Part shown: one piece after another, positions 24,392-36,536 of the stretch
Layout: every line of letters begins with the position of its first letter
How positions within the stretch are numbered: the first letter of the stretch is position 1
NCBI RefSeq assembly: GCF_007830635.1
Contig: NZ_VLLA01000008.1
Location: 186,001 to 250,000 of the forward strand
Reading direction: 5' to 3'
Source: Bradyrhizobium huanghuaihaiense
GTDB lineage: Bacteria > Pseudomonadota > Alphaproteobacteria > Rhizobiales > Xanthobacteraceae
Length of the DNA: 64,000 bases
The notes under the pieces: model-generated
The model's input: the letters and a program-made list of their open reading frames with translations, nothing else
The model's database searches: none
Told to the model about the DNA's origin: nothing
Program-made: the position numbers and the translations under genes

Positions 24392-25693
24392 ATGCGCAAC
24401 GAGACGATCGCTATTCACGCCGGCTACGAACCCGAAGCCACCACGCATGCGGTCGCCGTGCCGATCTACCAGACCGCGGCCTACGCTTTCGACAGCGCCG
24501 ATCATGGCGCGGCCCTGTTCAATCTCGAGGCCGAAGGCTTCCGCTACAGCCGCATCGCCAATCCGACCAGCGCAGTGCTGGAGAAGCGCGTCGCCGAGCT
24601 CGAAGGCGGTGTCGGTGCGCTCGCGGTCGCGACCGGCCAGGCCGCACTGCATTTCGCCTTCGTCAACGTCGCCGACCACGGCGGCAACATCGTTTCGGTG
24701 CCGCAGCTCTACGGCACCACGCACACGCTGCTCTCGCACATCCTGCCGCGCCAGGGCATCACCGGCCGCTTCGCCGAGAGCGACAAGCCGGAGGCGATCG
24801 CAAAGCTGATCGACGAGAACACCCGCGCCGTGTTCGCCGAGACCATCGGCAATCCCGCCGGCAATGTCTGCGACATCGAGGCGCTGGCGAAGATCGCGCA
24901 TGCGCTTGGCGTGCCGCTGATCGTCGACAACACGGTGGCAACCCCGATCCTGCTTAAGCCGTTCGACTACGGCGCCGATATCGCCGTGCACTCGCTGACC
25001 AAGTTCCTGGGCGGCCACGGCACCACGCTCGGCGGCGCCATCGTCGATTCCGGAAATTTTCCGTGGGCGAAATACGCCGATCGCTTCCCCGCCTATAACA
25101 AGCCGGACGCCTCCTATCACGGCCTCGTCTATGCCGAGCGCTTCGGCCGGACCGCCTATATCGAGCGCGCGCGCAGCGTCTATCAGCGTACCATGGGTTC
25201 GGTGCTGTCGCCGTTCAATGCCTTCCTGCTGCTCCAGGGCATCGAGACCGTGGCGCTGCGCATGGAGCGCCATGTCGAGAACGCCCGCAAGGTCGCCGAA
25301 TTCCTCCGTGGTGATCCGCGCGTTGCCTGGGTCAACTACACCGGCTTCCCCGACAGCCCCTACTACCCGCTCGTCCAAAAGTATCTCGACGGCAATGCCT
25401 CGTCGCTGTTCACCTTCGGCATCAAGGGCGGCATGGAAGCCGGCAAGACCTTCTATGATGCGCTGAAGCTGATCACGCGCCTCGTCAATATCGGCGATGC
25501 CAAGTCGCTGGCCTGCCATCCGGCCTCGACCACGCATCGGCAGATGTCGGCGGAGCAGCAGCGCGCCGCCGGCGTGCTGCCGGAAACGATCCGCCTGTCG
25601 ATTGGCATCGAGCATTCCTCAGATATCATCGAGGACATCGACCAGGCGCTGGAGAACGCCTGTCCGTCGTCGCGTCTTCAGGCCGCGGAGTAG
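24392..25693 (+). CDS. metY: O-acetyl/succinylhomoserine sulfhydrylase
   Basis: 433 residues from ATG 24392, preceded by GGAGGT. PLP enzyme of the Cys/Met metabolism family: the cofactor lysine is in HSLTKFLGGHG, with phosphate-binding TGQAALHF and NPTSAVLEKRVAELEGG near the N-terminus. Length of about 430 and the inserted segment KYADRFPAYNKPDASYHGLV match MetY rather than the shorter MetZ or MetB. It converts an acylated homoserine plus sulfide directly to homocysteine. metA follows after 12 bases, giving a two-gene direct-sulfhydrylation pathway. Confidence 0.9.
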   Translation: MRNETIAIHAGYEPEATTHAVAVPIYQTAAYAFDSADHGAALFNLEAEGFRYSRIANPTSAVLEKRVAELEGGVGALAVATGQAALHFAFVNVADHGGNIVSVPQLYGTTHTLLSHILPRQGITGRFAESDKPEAIAKLIDENTRAVFAETIGNPAGNVCDIEALAKIAHALGVPLIVDNTVATPILLKPFDYGADIAVHSLTKFLGGHGTTLGGAIVDSGNFPWAKYADRFPAYNKPDASYHGLVYAERFGRTAYIERARSVYQRTMGSVLSPFNAFLLLQGIETVALRMERHVENARKVAEFLRGDPRVAWVNYTGFPDSPYYPLVQKYLDGNASSLFTFGIKGGMEAGKTFYDALKLITRLVNIGDAKSLACHPASTTHRQMSAEQQRAAGVLPETIRLSIGIEHSSDIIEDIDQALENACPSSRLQAAE

Positions 25694-25705
25694 GCGGACG
25701 GCCCG

Positions 25706-26707
25706 ATGACGATCTTGATCGACAGGGATCAAGGCATATCGAGCCCGGCGCTGGTGCCGGCCGAGGGCGATCTGGCGCGCGATCATGCCGGCGCCGAGCT
25801 TACCATCGGACTGATCAACAACATGCCCGATCCGGCGCTGAAGGCCACCGAGCGGCAGTTCATGAAGCTGTTGCAGGCCGCCGCGGGCCCGCGCCGCATC
25901 CGCTTTCACTGCTTCTCGCTTCCTAGCGTGAAGCGTTCGCCGGAAGCGAAATGGCATGTCGAGAGCGAATATTCCGATCTCGCCGATCTCAAGCGCGGTC
26001 GCTTCGACGGACTGATCGTGACCGGCGCCGAGCCGGTCGCGCCCGAGCTACATCAGGAGCCGTATTGGCGCGACCTCACCGATCTCATCGATTGGGCCAA
26101 GGCCAACACGCGCTCGACGATCTGGTCGTGCCTCGCCGCGCACGCCGCGGTGCTGCATCTCGACGGCATTGAACGGCGCCGTCTGCCGGCCAAATGTCAC
26201 GGCGTCTTCGACTGCGAAGCGGTGGTGGATGATTCCCTCACGCAGGCGGCGCCTGCACCGCTCAAGGTGTCGCATTCGCGCCTGAACGAGATCGCCGAGA
26301 GCGACCTCGCGCGGGCCGGCTATCAGGTGCTGACCCGCTCGGCCCTCGCCGGCGTCGACGTCTTCGTCCGCCAATATGCCAGCCGCTTCGTGTTCTTCCA
26401 GGGCCATCCGGAATATGATGCCCTGTCGCTCCAGCGCGAATATCTGCGCGACATCGGCCGCTACCTTGCGCGCGAGCGCGAGAATTACCCGCACGTGCCC
26501 GTGAGCTATTTTGACGCAGTCACCGAAGAGAAGCTGGCGCGGTTCGAGAAGCGGGCGAGACAGGAGCGTCATCCGGCGCTGACCAACGACCTGCCGGCGC
26601 TGAATTTGCGCGCCGATATCGCCGCGGGCAGCGCGGCGGCGGCGCTCTTCCGCAACTGGCTGCACTATCTCGGCGCGGAGGCCGATACCTCGGTTCTGTC
26701 GCGCTAG
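25706..26707 (+). CDS. metA: Homoserine O-acyltransferase, MetA family
   Basis: 333 residues. Class I glutamine amidotransferase-like fold with the nucleophile Cys in WSCLAAHAAV and the His/Glu pair in GHPEYD. TIGLINNMPDPALKATERQF is the conserved N-terminal segment of the family. MetA enzymes acylate homoserine with acetyl- or succinyl-CoA, and specificity cannot be read from these motifs alone. Coupling with metY suggests its product feeds the sulfhydrylase. It is cytoplasmic. Confidence 0.88.
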   Translation: MTILIDRDQGISSPALVPAEGDLARDHAGAELTIGLINNMPDPALKATERQFMKLLQAAAGPRRIRFHCFSLPSVKRSPEAKWHVESEYSDLADLKRGRFDGLIVTGAEPVAPELHQEPYWRDLTDLIDWAKANTRSTIWSCLAAHAAVLHLDGIERRRLPAKCHGVFDCEAVVDDSLTQAAPAPLKVSHSRLNEIAESDLARAGYQVLTRSALAGVDVFVRQYASRFVFFQGHPEYDALSLQREYLRDIGRYLARERENYPHVPVSYFDAVTEEKLARFEKRARQERHPALTNDLPALNLRADIAAGSAAAALFRNWLHYLGAEADTSVLSR

Positions 26708-26813
26708 GCCAAAGGGCGTTGATTCCGCGTTAGGATTACCAAAGCGTTAGGCTTGCCTCAGCCAGCGCACGAATGTTTCAGTAGAGAAATACGGAATCAC
26801 AGGAAACGCTGTC

Positions 26814-27557
26814 GTGTGGTCGGCACTCCAGGGACGCGTGAGCAATCGGCTGGCCCGGCATTTCCGCGCCGCGCCGCACCGGCTGCCTGCGCATGCGCCG
26901 ATGGTGAGCTTTACCTTCGACGATGCTCCCGATAGCGCCGCCGGCGAGGGCGCCTCGCTGCTCGAGGCGCATGGCGGCCGTGGCACGTACTACATCGCCG
27001 GCAGCCTGATCGATCAGCCGTCAGATCACTGGCATGGGCTGTCGAACGACGCGATCGTGCGGCTTCACCAGACCGGGCACGAGATTGCCTGCCACACCTT
27101 CTCGCATCAGAGTTCGGCCAATCTCGACGAGGCCGCCATGGCCCGCGAGATCGAGCGGAACCGCAGCCATTTCCGTGGCATCGATTCCTCGATCACGCTG
27201 GAGAATTTCGCCTACCCCTATGGGATCGCCTCGGTCTGGCGCAAGCCGCAGCTGGCAAAAGCCTTCCGCTCGGCGCGCGGCATTCTTCCCGGCGTCAATC
27301 GTGACGTCATCGATCTTCAGTTCCTGCGCGCCTCGCCGCTGGTCGATTGCGAAATCGATCCGGCAGGCGTCGATCGCTATTTCGACGAGGCGGTCGCAAG
27401 CGGCGGCTGGCTCATCTTCTACAGCCACGACGTCGTCAACGCGCCGAGCCCCTATGGCTGCACGCCGCGCCTGATGCGCCACGCGCTGGAGGCGGCGGGC
27501 AAGCGCAACATGCCGATCGCGACGGTCGCCGAGGCGCTGCGGCGAATCGGGGCGTAG
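26814..27557 (+). CDS. Polysaccharide deacetylase (NodB homology)
   Basis: 247 residues, starting at a GTG at 26,814. Motif 1 is SFTFDDAPD with the catalytic base Asp and a metal Asp, motif 2 is HTFSHQS with the two metal His, and motif 4 is WLIFYSHDV. There is no signal peptide, so it is probably cytoplasmic. It would deacetylate an N-acetyl sugar polymer or lipid-linked sugar. It stands alone between metA and recQ, and a repeat cluster follows. Confidence 0.85.
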   Translation: MWSALQGRVSNRLARHFRAAPHRLPAHAPMVSFTFDDAPDSAAGEGASLLEAHGGRGTYYIAGSLIDQPSDHWHGLSNDAIVRLHQTGHEIACHTFSHQSSANLDEAAMAREIERNRSHFRGIDSSITLENFAYPYGIASVWRKPQLAKAFRSARGILPGVNRDVIDLQFLRASPLVDCEIDPAGVDRYFDEAVASGGWLIFYSHDVVNAPSPYGCTPRLMRHALEAAGKRNMPIATVAEALRRIGA

Positions 27558-27564
27558 CTACTTT

Positions 27565-27700
27565 ACCTCTCCCCGCTTGCGGGGAGAGGTCGGATCGCTC
27601 TTGCGATCCGGGTGAGGGGGGACAGGTCTCACGTGCAACTCATCTGCGGATAGATGCCCCTCACCCCAACCCTCTCCCCGTAAGAACGGGGAGAGGGAGA
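27565..27700. repeat. Palindromic repeat doublet (CTCTCCCCGC type)
   Basis: Two inverted hairpins, CCTCTCCCCGC-ttgc-GGGGAGAGG and CCCTCTCCCCG-taagaa-CGGGGAGAGGG, flank about 80 bases that contain a further hairpin CGGATCGC-tctt-GCGATCCG. A related doublet is at 45,605. This type is dispersed in Bradyrhizobium-like genomes. Confidence 0.7.
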
Positions 27701-27798
27701 AGAAGCAGCGGTGCAAGCCCCCCAAACAGTCTTGCCACGGCCGCGCCAGCATGCGACTGGCCTTGTGACGAATCCCACGGCCGCGCTCCGACACACCC

Positions 27799-29664
<1,866 letters not shown>

Positions 29665-29686
29665 GGCGCGCGACGAAAACTCCGCC

Positions 29687-29836
29687 GTCATCCCGGGGCG
29701 CGACGAAGTCGCGAGCCCGGGATCCATAACCACAAGCGGATGTGGTTACGGCCAGCTGGTCACCACGAGTCTTCGCCAAACGGCTCCCTGGGGTTTTGGG
29801 TCCCGGGCTCGCGACTTCGTCGCGCCCCGGGACGAC
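29687..29836. repeat. REP/BIME-like hairpin doublet
   Basis: Two inverted copies of a hairpin unit: the left arm CCCGGGGCGCGACGAAGTCG, continuing to GAGCCCGGG, is itself self-complementary, and the right arm is its reverse complement. The centre holds CCATAACCAC-type sequence as in the copies at 54,760 and 62,896. The doublet lies between the recQ and acdS stop codons and may end transcription of both. Confidence 0.75.
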
Positions 29837-29843
29837 AGAGGAG

Positions 29844-30857
29844 CTAGCCGTTCCGGAACGCATACCCGTAGCCGTTCAGCGCAGGCGCGCCGCCGAGATG
29901 GGCGTAGAGGACCTTCGCGCCCTTCTCGAAATGGCCCTTCTTCGTGAGATCGATCAGGCCCTGCATCGATTTGCCTTCATAGACAGGGTCGGTGATCATG
30001 GCTTCGAGACGCGCGGTGAGGCGGATGGCCTCCTTGGTCTCTTCCGACGGCACGCCATAGGCGGGATAGGCGTAGTCCTCGATCAGCACGACGTCGTCGG
30101 CGACGATCTCCTTGCCGAGCTCAACCAGCTTCGCCGTGTTCTGCGCGATCGAGAGCACCTGCGCCTTGGTCTGCGCCGGGGTGAACGACCCGTCAATGCC
30201 GATCACTTTTCGCGCGCGGCCGTCTGCGGCGAAGCCGACCAGCATGCCGGCGTGGGTCGAACCGGTCACCGTGCAGACCACGATGTAGTCGAACTTGAAG
30301 CCGAGCTCTTTCTCCTGCTTGCGCACTTCCTCGGCGAAGCCGACATAGCCGAGCCCGCCATATTTGTGCACGGAAGCGCCGGCGGGAATCGCGTAGGGCT
30401 TGCCGCCCGCCGCCTTCACCTCCTCGATCGCCTGCTCCCAGCTCTTGCGGATGCCGATGTCGAAACCGTCGTCGACGAGGCGCACGTCGGCGCCCATGAT
30501 GCGCGACAGCATGATGTTGCCGACGCGGTCATAGACGGCGTCCTCGTGCGGTACCCAGGCTTCCTGCACCAGGCGGCACTTCATGCCGATCTTGGCGGCG
30601 ACGGCGGCGATCATGCGGGTGTGGTTGGATTGCACGCCGCCGATCGACACCAGCGTGTCGGCGTTGGAGGCGATCGCATCCGGGATGATGTATTCGAGCT
30701 TGCGCAGCTTGTTGCCGCCATAGGCGAGGCCGGAATTGCAGTCTTCGCGCTTGGCATAGATCTCGACATTACCGCCGAGATGTTTTGACAGCCGCTCCAG
30801 CTTCTCGATCGGCGTCGGTCCGAAGGTCAGCGGGTAGCGCGCGAATTTTTCCAGCAT
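29844..30857 (-). CDS. acdS: 1-aminocyclopropane-1-carboxylate deaminase
   Basis: 337 residues from ATG 30857 (MLEKFARYPLTFGPTPIEKL), the conserved AcdS start; an in-frame extension to 30,926 is unlikely. The PLP lysine is in GGNKLRKLEYI near 50, followed by SIGGVQSNHTRMIAAVAAK. C-terminal AHLGGAPALNGYGYAF is typical. The enzyme opens the ring of ACC, the plant ethylene precursor, to 2-oxobutanoate and ammonia, and helps root-associated bacteria lower plant ethylene. A divergent Lrp-type regulator gene lies 160 bases away. Confidence 0.96.
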   Translation of the reverse strand: MLEKFARYPLTFGPTPIEKLERLSKHLGGNVEIYAKREDCNSGLAYGGNKLRKLEYIIPDAIASNADTLVSIGGVQSNHTRMIAAVAAKIGMKCRLVQEAWVPHEDAVYDRVGNIMLSRIMGADVRLVDDGFDIGIRKSWEQAIEEVKAAGGKPYAIPAGASVHKYGGLGYVGFAEEVRKQEKELGFKFDYIVVCTVTGSTHAGMLVGFAADGRARKVIGIDGSFTPAQTKAQVLSIAQNTAKLVELGKEIVADDVVLIEDYAYPAYGVPSEETKEAIRLTARLEAMITDPVYEGKSMQGLIDLTKKGHFEKGAKVLYAHLGGAPALNGYGYAFRNG

Positions 30858-30926
30858 GGTCAGGTCATCCCGATTGGCGTTGATCTGGGATGTGGCTAGC
30901 ATTGCCGTAGGAAAATGTGCTCTCAA

Positions 30927-30944
30927 ATATTGCGTCGATATTGC
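30927..30944. promoter_or_regulatory. Phased ATATTGC direct repeats in the acdS-acdR promoter
   Basis: Two ATATTGC heptamers at 30,927-30,933 and 30,938-30,944, spaced exactly 11 bases, about 70 bases before the acdS start. A third AT-rich block (GGTAATATT…AATATCCC) lies closer to acdR. One helical turn of spacing in such AT-rich DNA suits an Lrp-type binding site. Confidence 0.45.
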
Positions 30945-31018
30945 ACGTCTTCTTGCGTAGATTGCGCCTATAGGTAATATTTCTTCCAGAATATCCCAAA
31001 CTTGTGGAAGCTTCTTCC

Positions 31019-31475
31019 ATGTCCGCTCGGCTTGATCGCACTGACCTTAAGATCTTGAGATTGCTGCAAAATAACGGCCGGCTCAGCAATGCCGAGCTGG
31101 CCGAAACGGTCGCGATCAGCCCCGCTACCTGCCACCGCCGCACCCAACGCCTGTTCGAGGACGGGTTCATCGCCGCTGTCCGCGCCATGGTCGCCCCGAA
31201 GAAGGTGGCGAAGGGCACGTTGGTCATGGTCGGCGTGGTGCTCGACCGCTCGACTCCGGAGAGCTTTCGAGCAGGCCATCGCCAAGCTGAAATTCGTGCT
31301 GGACTGCCACCTCGTCGCCGGCGACTTCGACTACTTCCTGAAGATCCGCGTCGGCGACATGGAAGACTTCAACCGCATCCATGGCGAGCAGCTCATCGCG
31401 TTGCCCGGCGTGCGCCAGACCCGCACCTTCTTCGTGATGAAGGAGGTCGTCGACAACGCGCCGCTGGAGTTTTGA
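31019..31475 (+). pseudogene. acdR: Lrp/AsnC-type regulator of acdS with a single-base frameshift
   Basis: ATG 31019 opens MSARLDRTDLKILRLLQNNG with an AsnC helix-turn-helix (NAELAETVAISPATCHRRTQ). After DRSTPES the frame is lost. The adjacent frame continues at once with FEQAIAKLKFVLDCHLVAGD and the RAM effector domain to a stop at 31,473-31,475. One extra T in the run at 31,265-31,267 explains this; restored, the product has about 152 residues, normal for Lrp. AcdR regulators activate acdS in response to ACC. The lesion may be real decay or a base-calling error. Confidence 0.8.
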
Positions 31476-31481
31476 AGCAGA

Positions 31482-31545
31482 GCGTTTTCCAGCGAAGTGG
31501 AAACCGGTTCGCGTCAGAAAACGCGTCAAAACAAAATCCAGCGCA
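31482..31545. repeat. Dispersed palindrome (GAGCGTTTTC type)
   Basis: Sequence beginning GAGCGTTTTCCAGCGAAGTG and including GAAAACGCGTCAAAACAAAA matches a palindromic element I know as frequent in Bradyrhizobium and Rhodopseudomonas intergenic regions. GCGTTTTC and GAAAACGC form the arms. Confidence 0.65.
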
Positions 31546-31581
31546 CTTGATGCGCGATCCGCATCATGAGAGATTCACGAG

Positions 31582-32736
31582 ATGCAGACATTCCCCTTCC
31601 GTCAGCACAATCCGGCCGGGCCATCTTATCGGCGCGGCTGGGTCGACGAGGCCGTGGCCGCGATCGAGGCCGACCAGTGCCGCACCGCGGACACGCATCT
31701 GATCCGTTTGATAGTGCCGGCGCTGTCAGGCATCGACATCTATCTCAAGGATGAATCCACGCATCCGACCGGCAGCCTGAAGCATCGCCTAGCGCGCTCG
31801 CTGTTCCTTTATGCGCTCTGCAACGGTCACATCCGCGAAGGCACACCCGTGGTCGAGGCCTCGTCGGGGTCGACCGCGGTGTCGGAGGCCTATTTCGCGC
31901 AGATGATCGGCGTGCCCTTCTATGCCGTGATGCCGCGCACGACCTCGGCGGAGAAGATCGCCGCGATCGAGCATTATGGCGGCAACTGCCATCTGATCGA
32001 CGACGGCCGCGCGCTCTATGCGGAGGCTGCTGCGCTCGCCGCCCGCCTGAACGGCCATTACATGGACCAGTTCACCTTCGCCGAGCGCGCTACCGACTGG
32101 CGCGGCAACAACAACATCGCCGAATCGATCTTCACGCAATTGGCGGGCGAGCCGCGGCCGATCCCGGACTGGATCGTGATGGGGGCCGGCACCGGCGGCA
32201 CCTCGGCCACCATCGGACGTTACCTGCGCTATCGCCAGTATCCGACGCGGCTATGCGTCGCCGATGTCGAGCATTCCGCCTTCTTCGACTGCTTCCGCTC
32301 GCAGGATCGCTCCCATGTTTGCGATCGCCCGTCGCTGATCGAGGGCGTCGGCCGTCCCCGCTGCGAGCCGTCCTTCGTGCCCGGTGTGGTCGACCGCATG
32401 ATGAAGATCCCGGATGCGGCAACGATCGCGGCGATGAACGTATTGTCGCGCCGGCTGCGGCGCGTGGTCGGCGGCTCCACCGGGACGAACTTCCTGGCGC
32501 TGTGCCGGCTCGCCGCGGAGATGCGACAGGCGAATGTGACGGGATCGCTGGTGACGCTGATCTGCGATTCCGGCGAGCGATACCGGCAGACTTATTACGA
32601 GCCGGAATGGCTGAAAGCACGCGGCCTCGATCCCGCGCCGTTCGAGGCGGCCCTGTCGTCGTTCCTCGACAGCGGGCAGCCATTGGCGCTCGACGTCGCT
32701 GACGTTGTCAATCCGCAGGGAAGCGTCGAGGCCTGA
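31582..32736 (+). CDS. PLP-dependent cysteine synthase / desulfhydrase-like protein
   Basis: 384 residues. Tryptophan-synthase-beta fold with the PLP lysine in HPTGSLKHRLA, the substrate loop EASSGSTAVSEAY, and the phosphate-binding loop GAGTGGTSATIGRYL. It is longer at both ends than CysK/CysM and resembles the group annotated as PLP-dependent cysteine synthase family or L-cysteine desulfhydrase Cds1. Its reaction on cysteine or O-acetylserine is inferred. It lies downstream of acdR in the same direction, with about 105 bases and a repeat between. Confidence 0.82.
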   Translation: MQTFPFRQHNPAGPSYRRGWVDEAVAAIEADQCRTADTHLIRLIVPALSGIDIYLKDESTHPTGSLKHRLARSLFLYALCNGHIREGTPVVEASSGSTAVSEAYFAQMIGVPFYAVMPRTTSAEKIAAIEHYGGNCHLIDDGRALYAEAAALAARLNGHYMDQFTFAERATDWRGNNNIAESIFTQLAGEPRPIPDWIVMGAGTGGTSATIGRYLRYRQYPTRLCVADVEHSAFFDCFRSQDRSHVCDRPSLIEGVGRPRCEPSFVPGVVDRMMKIPDAATIAAMNVLSRRLRRVVGGSTGTNFLALCRLAAEMRQANVTGSLVTLICDSGERYRQTYYEPEWLKARGLDPAPFEAALSSFLDSGQPLALDVADVVNPQGSVEA

Positions 32737-32849
32737 TAGCCGACTGTCTCCGTGCGATTTGCAAAATGGCACGGTCGTCACGGCAACTTCACTTGCCATG
32801 CGCGTTCGTGCGGGCGACGGTCGCGTCTTCTCAACGAGGAGATCCCGCC

Positions 32850-33410
32850 GTGCGCCTCCCCATTCTCGATCCCAAGGATCTGACCGCCGAACAGAAGCCG
32901 CTCTATGACGACATGCAGGCCGGCATCAAAGACCATTTCAAGGGCTTTGTGAACATGCGCGACGACGGCGCGCTGCTCGGGCCCTGGAATCCCTGGATCC
33001 GTGAGCCGCGCTTTGGCAAACCTGTGTGGGAGCTGGTCAAGGCGATCGCGTCGAACCCGCTGCTGCCCGCAGCCGTGCGCGAGGTCGCGATCCTCGTCAC
33101 CGGCTCGCATTTCCGTTCGGGCTACGAGCTCTATGCCCATGTGCTGGTGGCCGAGCAGCGCGGCCTTTCCGACGAGAAGCTCGCGACCATCGTCGCTGGC
33201 CAGCGGCCAGTCGATCTCACCAAGCAGGAGGCGGTCGCTTATGACATGGCCTCGGCCCTGGTGAGCGGCGGCGTGCTGCCGGAGCTGACTTATCGGGCGG
33301 CGGTGAAGGAGTTCGGCGAGCATGGCGCGGCCGAGCTATCCTATCTCGTCGGCGTCTATTGCATGGTCTCGGTCACGCTCAACACATTCGACGTGCCGGT
33401 GCCGGAGTAG
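32850..33410 (+). CDS. Carboxymuconolactone decarboxylase family protein
   Basis: 186 residues from GTG 32850 (VRLPILDPKDLTAEQKPLYD), chosen for its GAGGAGAT site; the upstream frame extension looks non-coding. All-helical AhpD-like fold: REVAILVTGSHFRSGYELYAH matches the active helix, but the usual CxxC of AhpD is absent (SHFRSGYELYAH), so a thiol peroxidase-linked role is unlikely. The substrate is unknown. No clear operon partner. Confidence 0.83.
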   Translation: MRLPILDPKDLTAEQKPLYDDMQAGIKDHFKGFVNMRDDGALLGPWNPWIREPRFGKPVWELVKAIASNPLLPAAVREVAILVTGSHFRSGYELYAHVLVAEQRGLSDEKLATIVAGQRPVDLTKQEAVAYDMASALVSGGVLPELTYRAAVKEFGEHGAAELSYLVGVYCMVSVTLNTFDVPVPE

Positions 33411-33426
33411 ACGCAGCGTCCGTCGA

Positions 33427-35007
<1,581 letters not shown>

Positions 35008-35191
35008 TCGCAGTCTCCGACACCTAACGACGTGAAAGCTGGCGTAGTGTCGCGCAAGGTTCCTTGCGCCGGTGTAACGCAATTGATGTTTTGGGATGAG
35101 GATTAACGATTCGTTGACGCGCAATACGGGAATGCTGTTCCGGCCGGTCGATCGCGATCGTCGCGCTTTATCGAATCCGATACGACCCCCG

Positions 35192-36097
35192 TCAATTGCG
35201 CACCGCGTAGAGCGGCGTGCGTAACGTCAGCTGGTAGGCTGGCTTCGGCGTCCACGCGATCTGCGCGGTGATGCCGAACAGGCGGTTGTCGTTGTCGTCC
35301 ATGCGGTCGAGGTCGAGCCGCAGGGTCGGCTGCGTGAAGGGCTCCGCCAGCGTTCGGCCGGCGAACTGCGCGCCGCCGAACGACTGGATGCCGAGCCGCC
35401 CGGTGAACTTCCAGATGCTCGGCCATTGGTAGTAGCCGCCGGCATAGAGGATGGTGTTCGGCCGGATACTGGCGAACGGGCTGGCGATGGTGGTGTAGGT
35501 ATATTGCAGGCCGGCCAGCCAGCCCCGTGTCTCGTCCTCGTCGAGCGCGTAGTCGAATTCCAGGATGTTGTTGAAGGAGTTCGTCATGCCCTGCTCGTTC
35601 GGCACCGACTGCGTCAGTGTCGATTGCAGCGTGATGGTCGGGATCTTGCCGCCATTCTGCTGGTAGAGGTCGGCTTGCACGCCGATGTTCCAGCTGGTGA
35701 TGTCCAGGGATGACCAGCCGCTGCCGATATCCACGGTCGAGCCCGACACGCCGCCATAAAGCGAGACGCGGTCGGTGACATCGACGGTCAGCGGCAGGTC
35801 GATGGCGACGGCTTTCGCCGCCGGCAAGCCGTTCGGCAGCGTGGTGCCCCGTCGTATCGCCAGCGATTCGAATGCGGCCGACAGCGAGGTGGTGCCGAAG
35901 CCGAGCCCGAGCGTGCCCGCCGGGATCGCCGCGTAGCTGGTGCGCAGGTCGAGATAGATGTTCGGCACGGCCGGCTTTGCGGGCTTGTCCTCCTCGTCGT
36001 CGGCCGCGACCGCGGCGCCCGCCGGGATCGCCAGACAAAGCAGTCCCGTCGCGGCAGCGCGCAAAGCCGGATGACGGGAGTGGCTGTGATGGAGCAC
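35192..36097 (-). CDS. Probable outer membrane / secreted beta protein with signal peptide
   Basis: About 301 residues if it starts at GTG 36097; the frame is open to 36,307, so the start is uncertain. From that GTG there is a good signal peptide (ALRAAATGLLCLAIPAGAAVA, then ADDEEDKPAKP). The mature part alternates polar and aromatic residues (VSLYGGVSGSTVDIGSGWSS, GWLAGLQYTYTTIASPF), and an aromatic-rich C-terminal segment leads to RTPLYAVRN at the very end. This suggests a beta barrel, though no family was recognised. Confidence 0.65.
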   Translation of the reverse strand: MLHHSHSRHPALRAAATGLLCLAIPAGAAVAADDEEDKPAKPAVPNIYLDLRTSYAAIPAGTLGLGFGTTSLSAAFESLAIRRGTTLPNGLPAAKAVAIDLPLTVDVTDRVSLYGGVSGSTVDIGSGWSSLDITSWNIGVQADLYQQNGGKIPTITLQSTLTQSVPNEQGMTNSFNNILEFDYALDEDETRGWLAGLQYTYTTIASPFASIRPNTILYAGGYYQWPSIWKFTGRLGIQSFGGAQFAGRTLAEPFTQPTLRLDLDRMDDNDNRLFGITAQIAWTPKPAYQLTLRTPLYAVRN

Positions 36098-36278
36098 GTG
36101 ACGATCCGACGCGTGGCGATTTGATGGCAAAACCGTTGTTAGATGGAACGTGATCGCTTTCGTGGTCAAGCGGTATCCGCAGACGATGGACGACGCGGAT
36201 GTGCGCGGGTACCCTGCCGTGATCGCACTGACACACTCGCCGGCCAGAGTGCAGGCCGGACATAGGAGAATGACAGAA

Positions 36279-36527
36279 ATGAACACGTCACGCCGTATCC
36301 TGCTCACCGGTCTGGCGGGGCTCGCTGTTGCTCCGACCGCCGTTGCCGCCGCTGTACCGTCGGCCGAACCCGCCGACGTGACGGTCGCCGAAGAGCGTTT
36401 CGCGCGTACGATCGCAGCCGCGCATGCGCCCGATATCAGCTGCGCGCGCCGGGCTGAACGCTACGCGGATGCGCACTGGCCGGAGTATGTCGTGGCAGCC
36501 AGGGCTGTGATTGGCGCGCGTGTGTGA
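36279..36527 (+). CDS. Small exported protein with Tat-like signal (82 aa)
   Basis: Start at ATG 36279, about 10 bases after AGGAG; an ATG 9 bases earlier is too close to that site. The N-terminus MNTSRRILLTGLAGLAVAPT has a twin arginine followed by a hydrophobic core, like Tat signal peptides, and ends in AVAAA. The mature part is about 55 residues and alanine-rich, with two tryptophan/tyrosine positions. Family unknown. Convergent with the esterase gene, 9 bases away. Confidence 0.6.
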   Translation: MNTSRRILLTGLAGLAVAPTAVAAAVPSAEPADVTVAEERFARTIAAAHAPDISCARRAERYADAHWPEYVVAARAVIGARV

Positions 36528-36536
36528 TTCGCGCGT

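Noticed and set aside
24314..25615. 433-codon minus-strand open frame over metY
   Set aside because: Antisense to a clear PLP enzyme; composition typical of a shadow.
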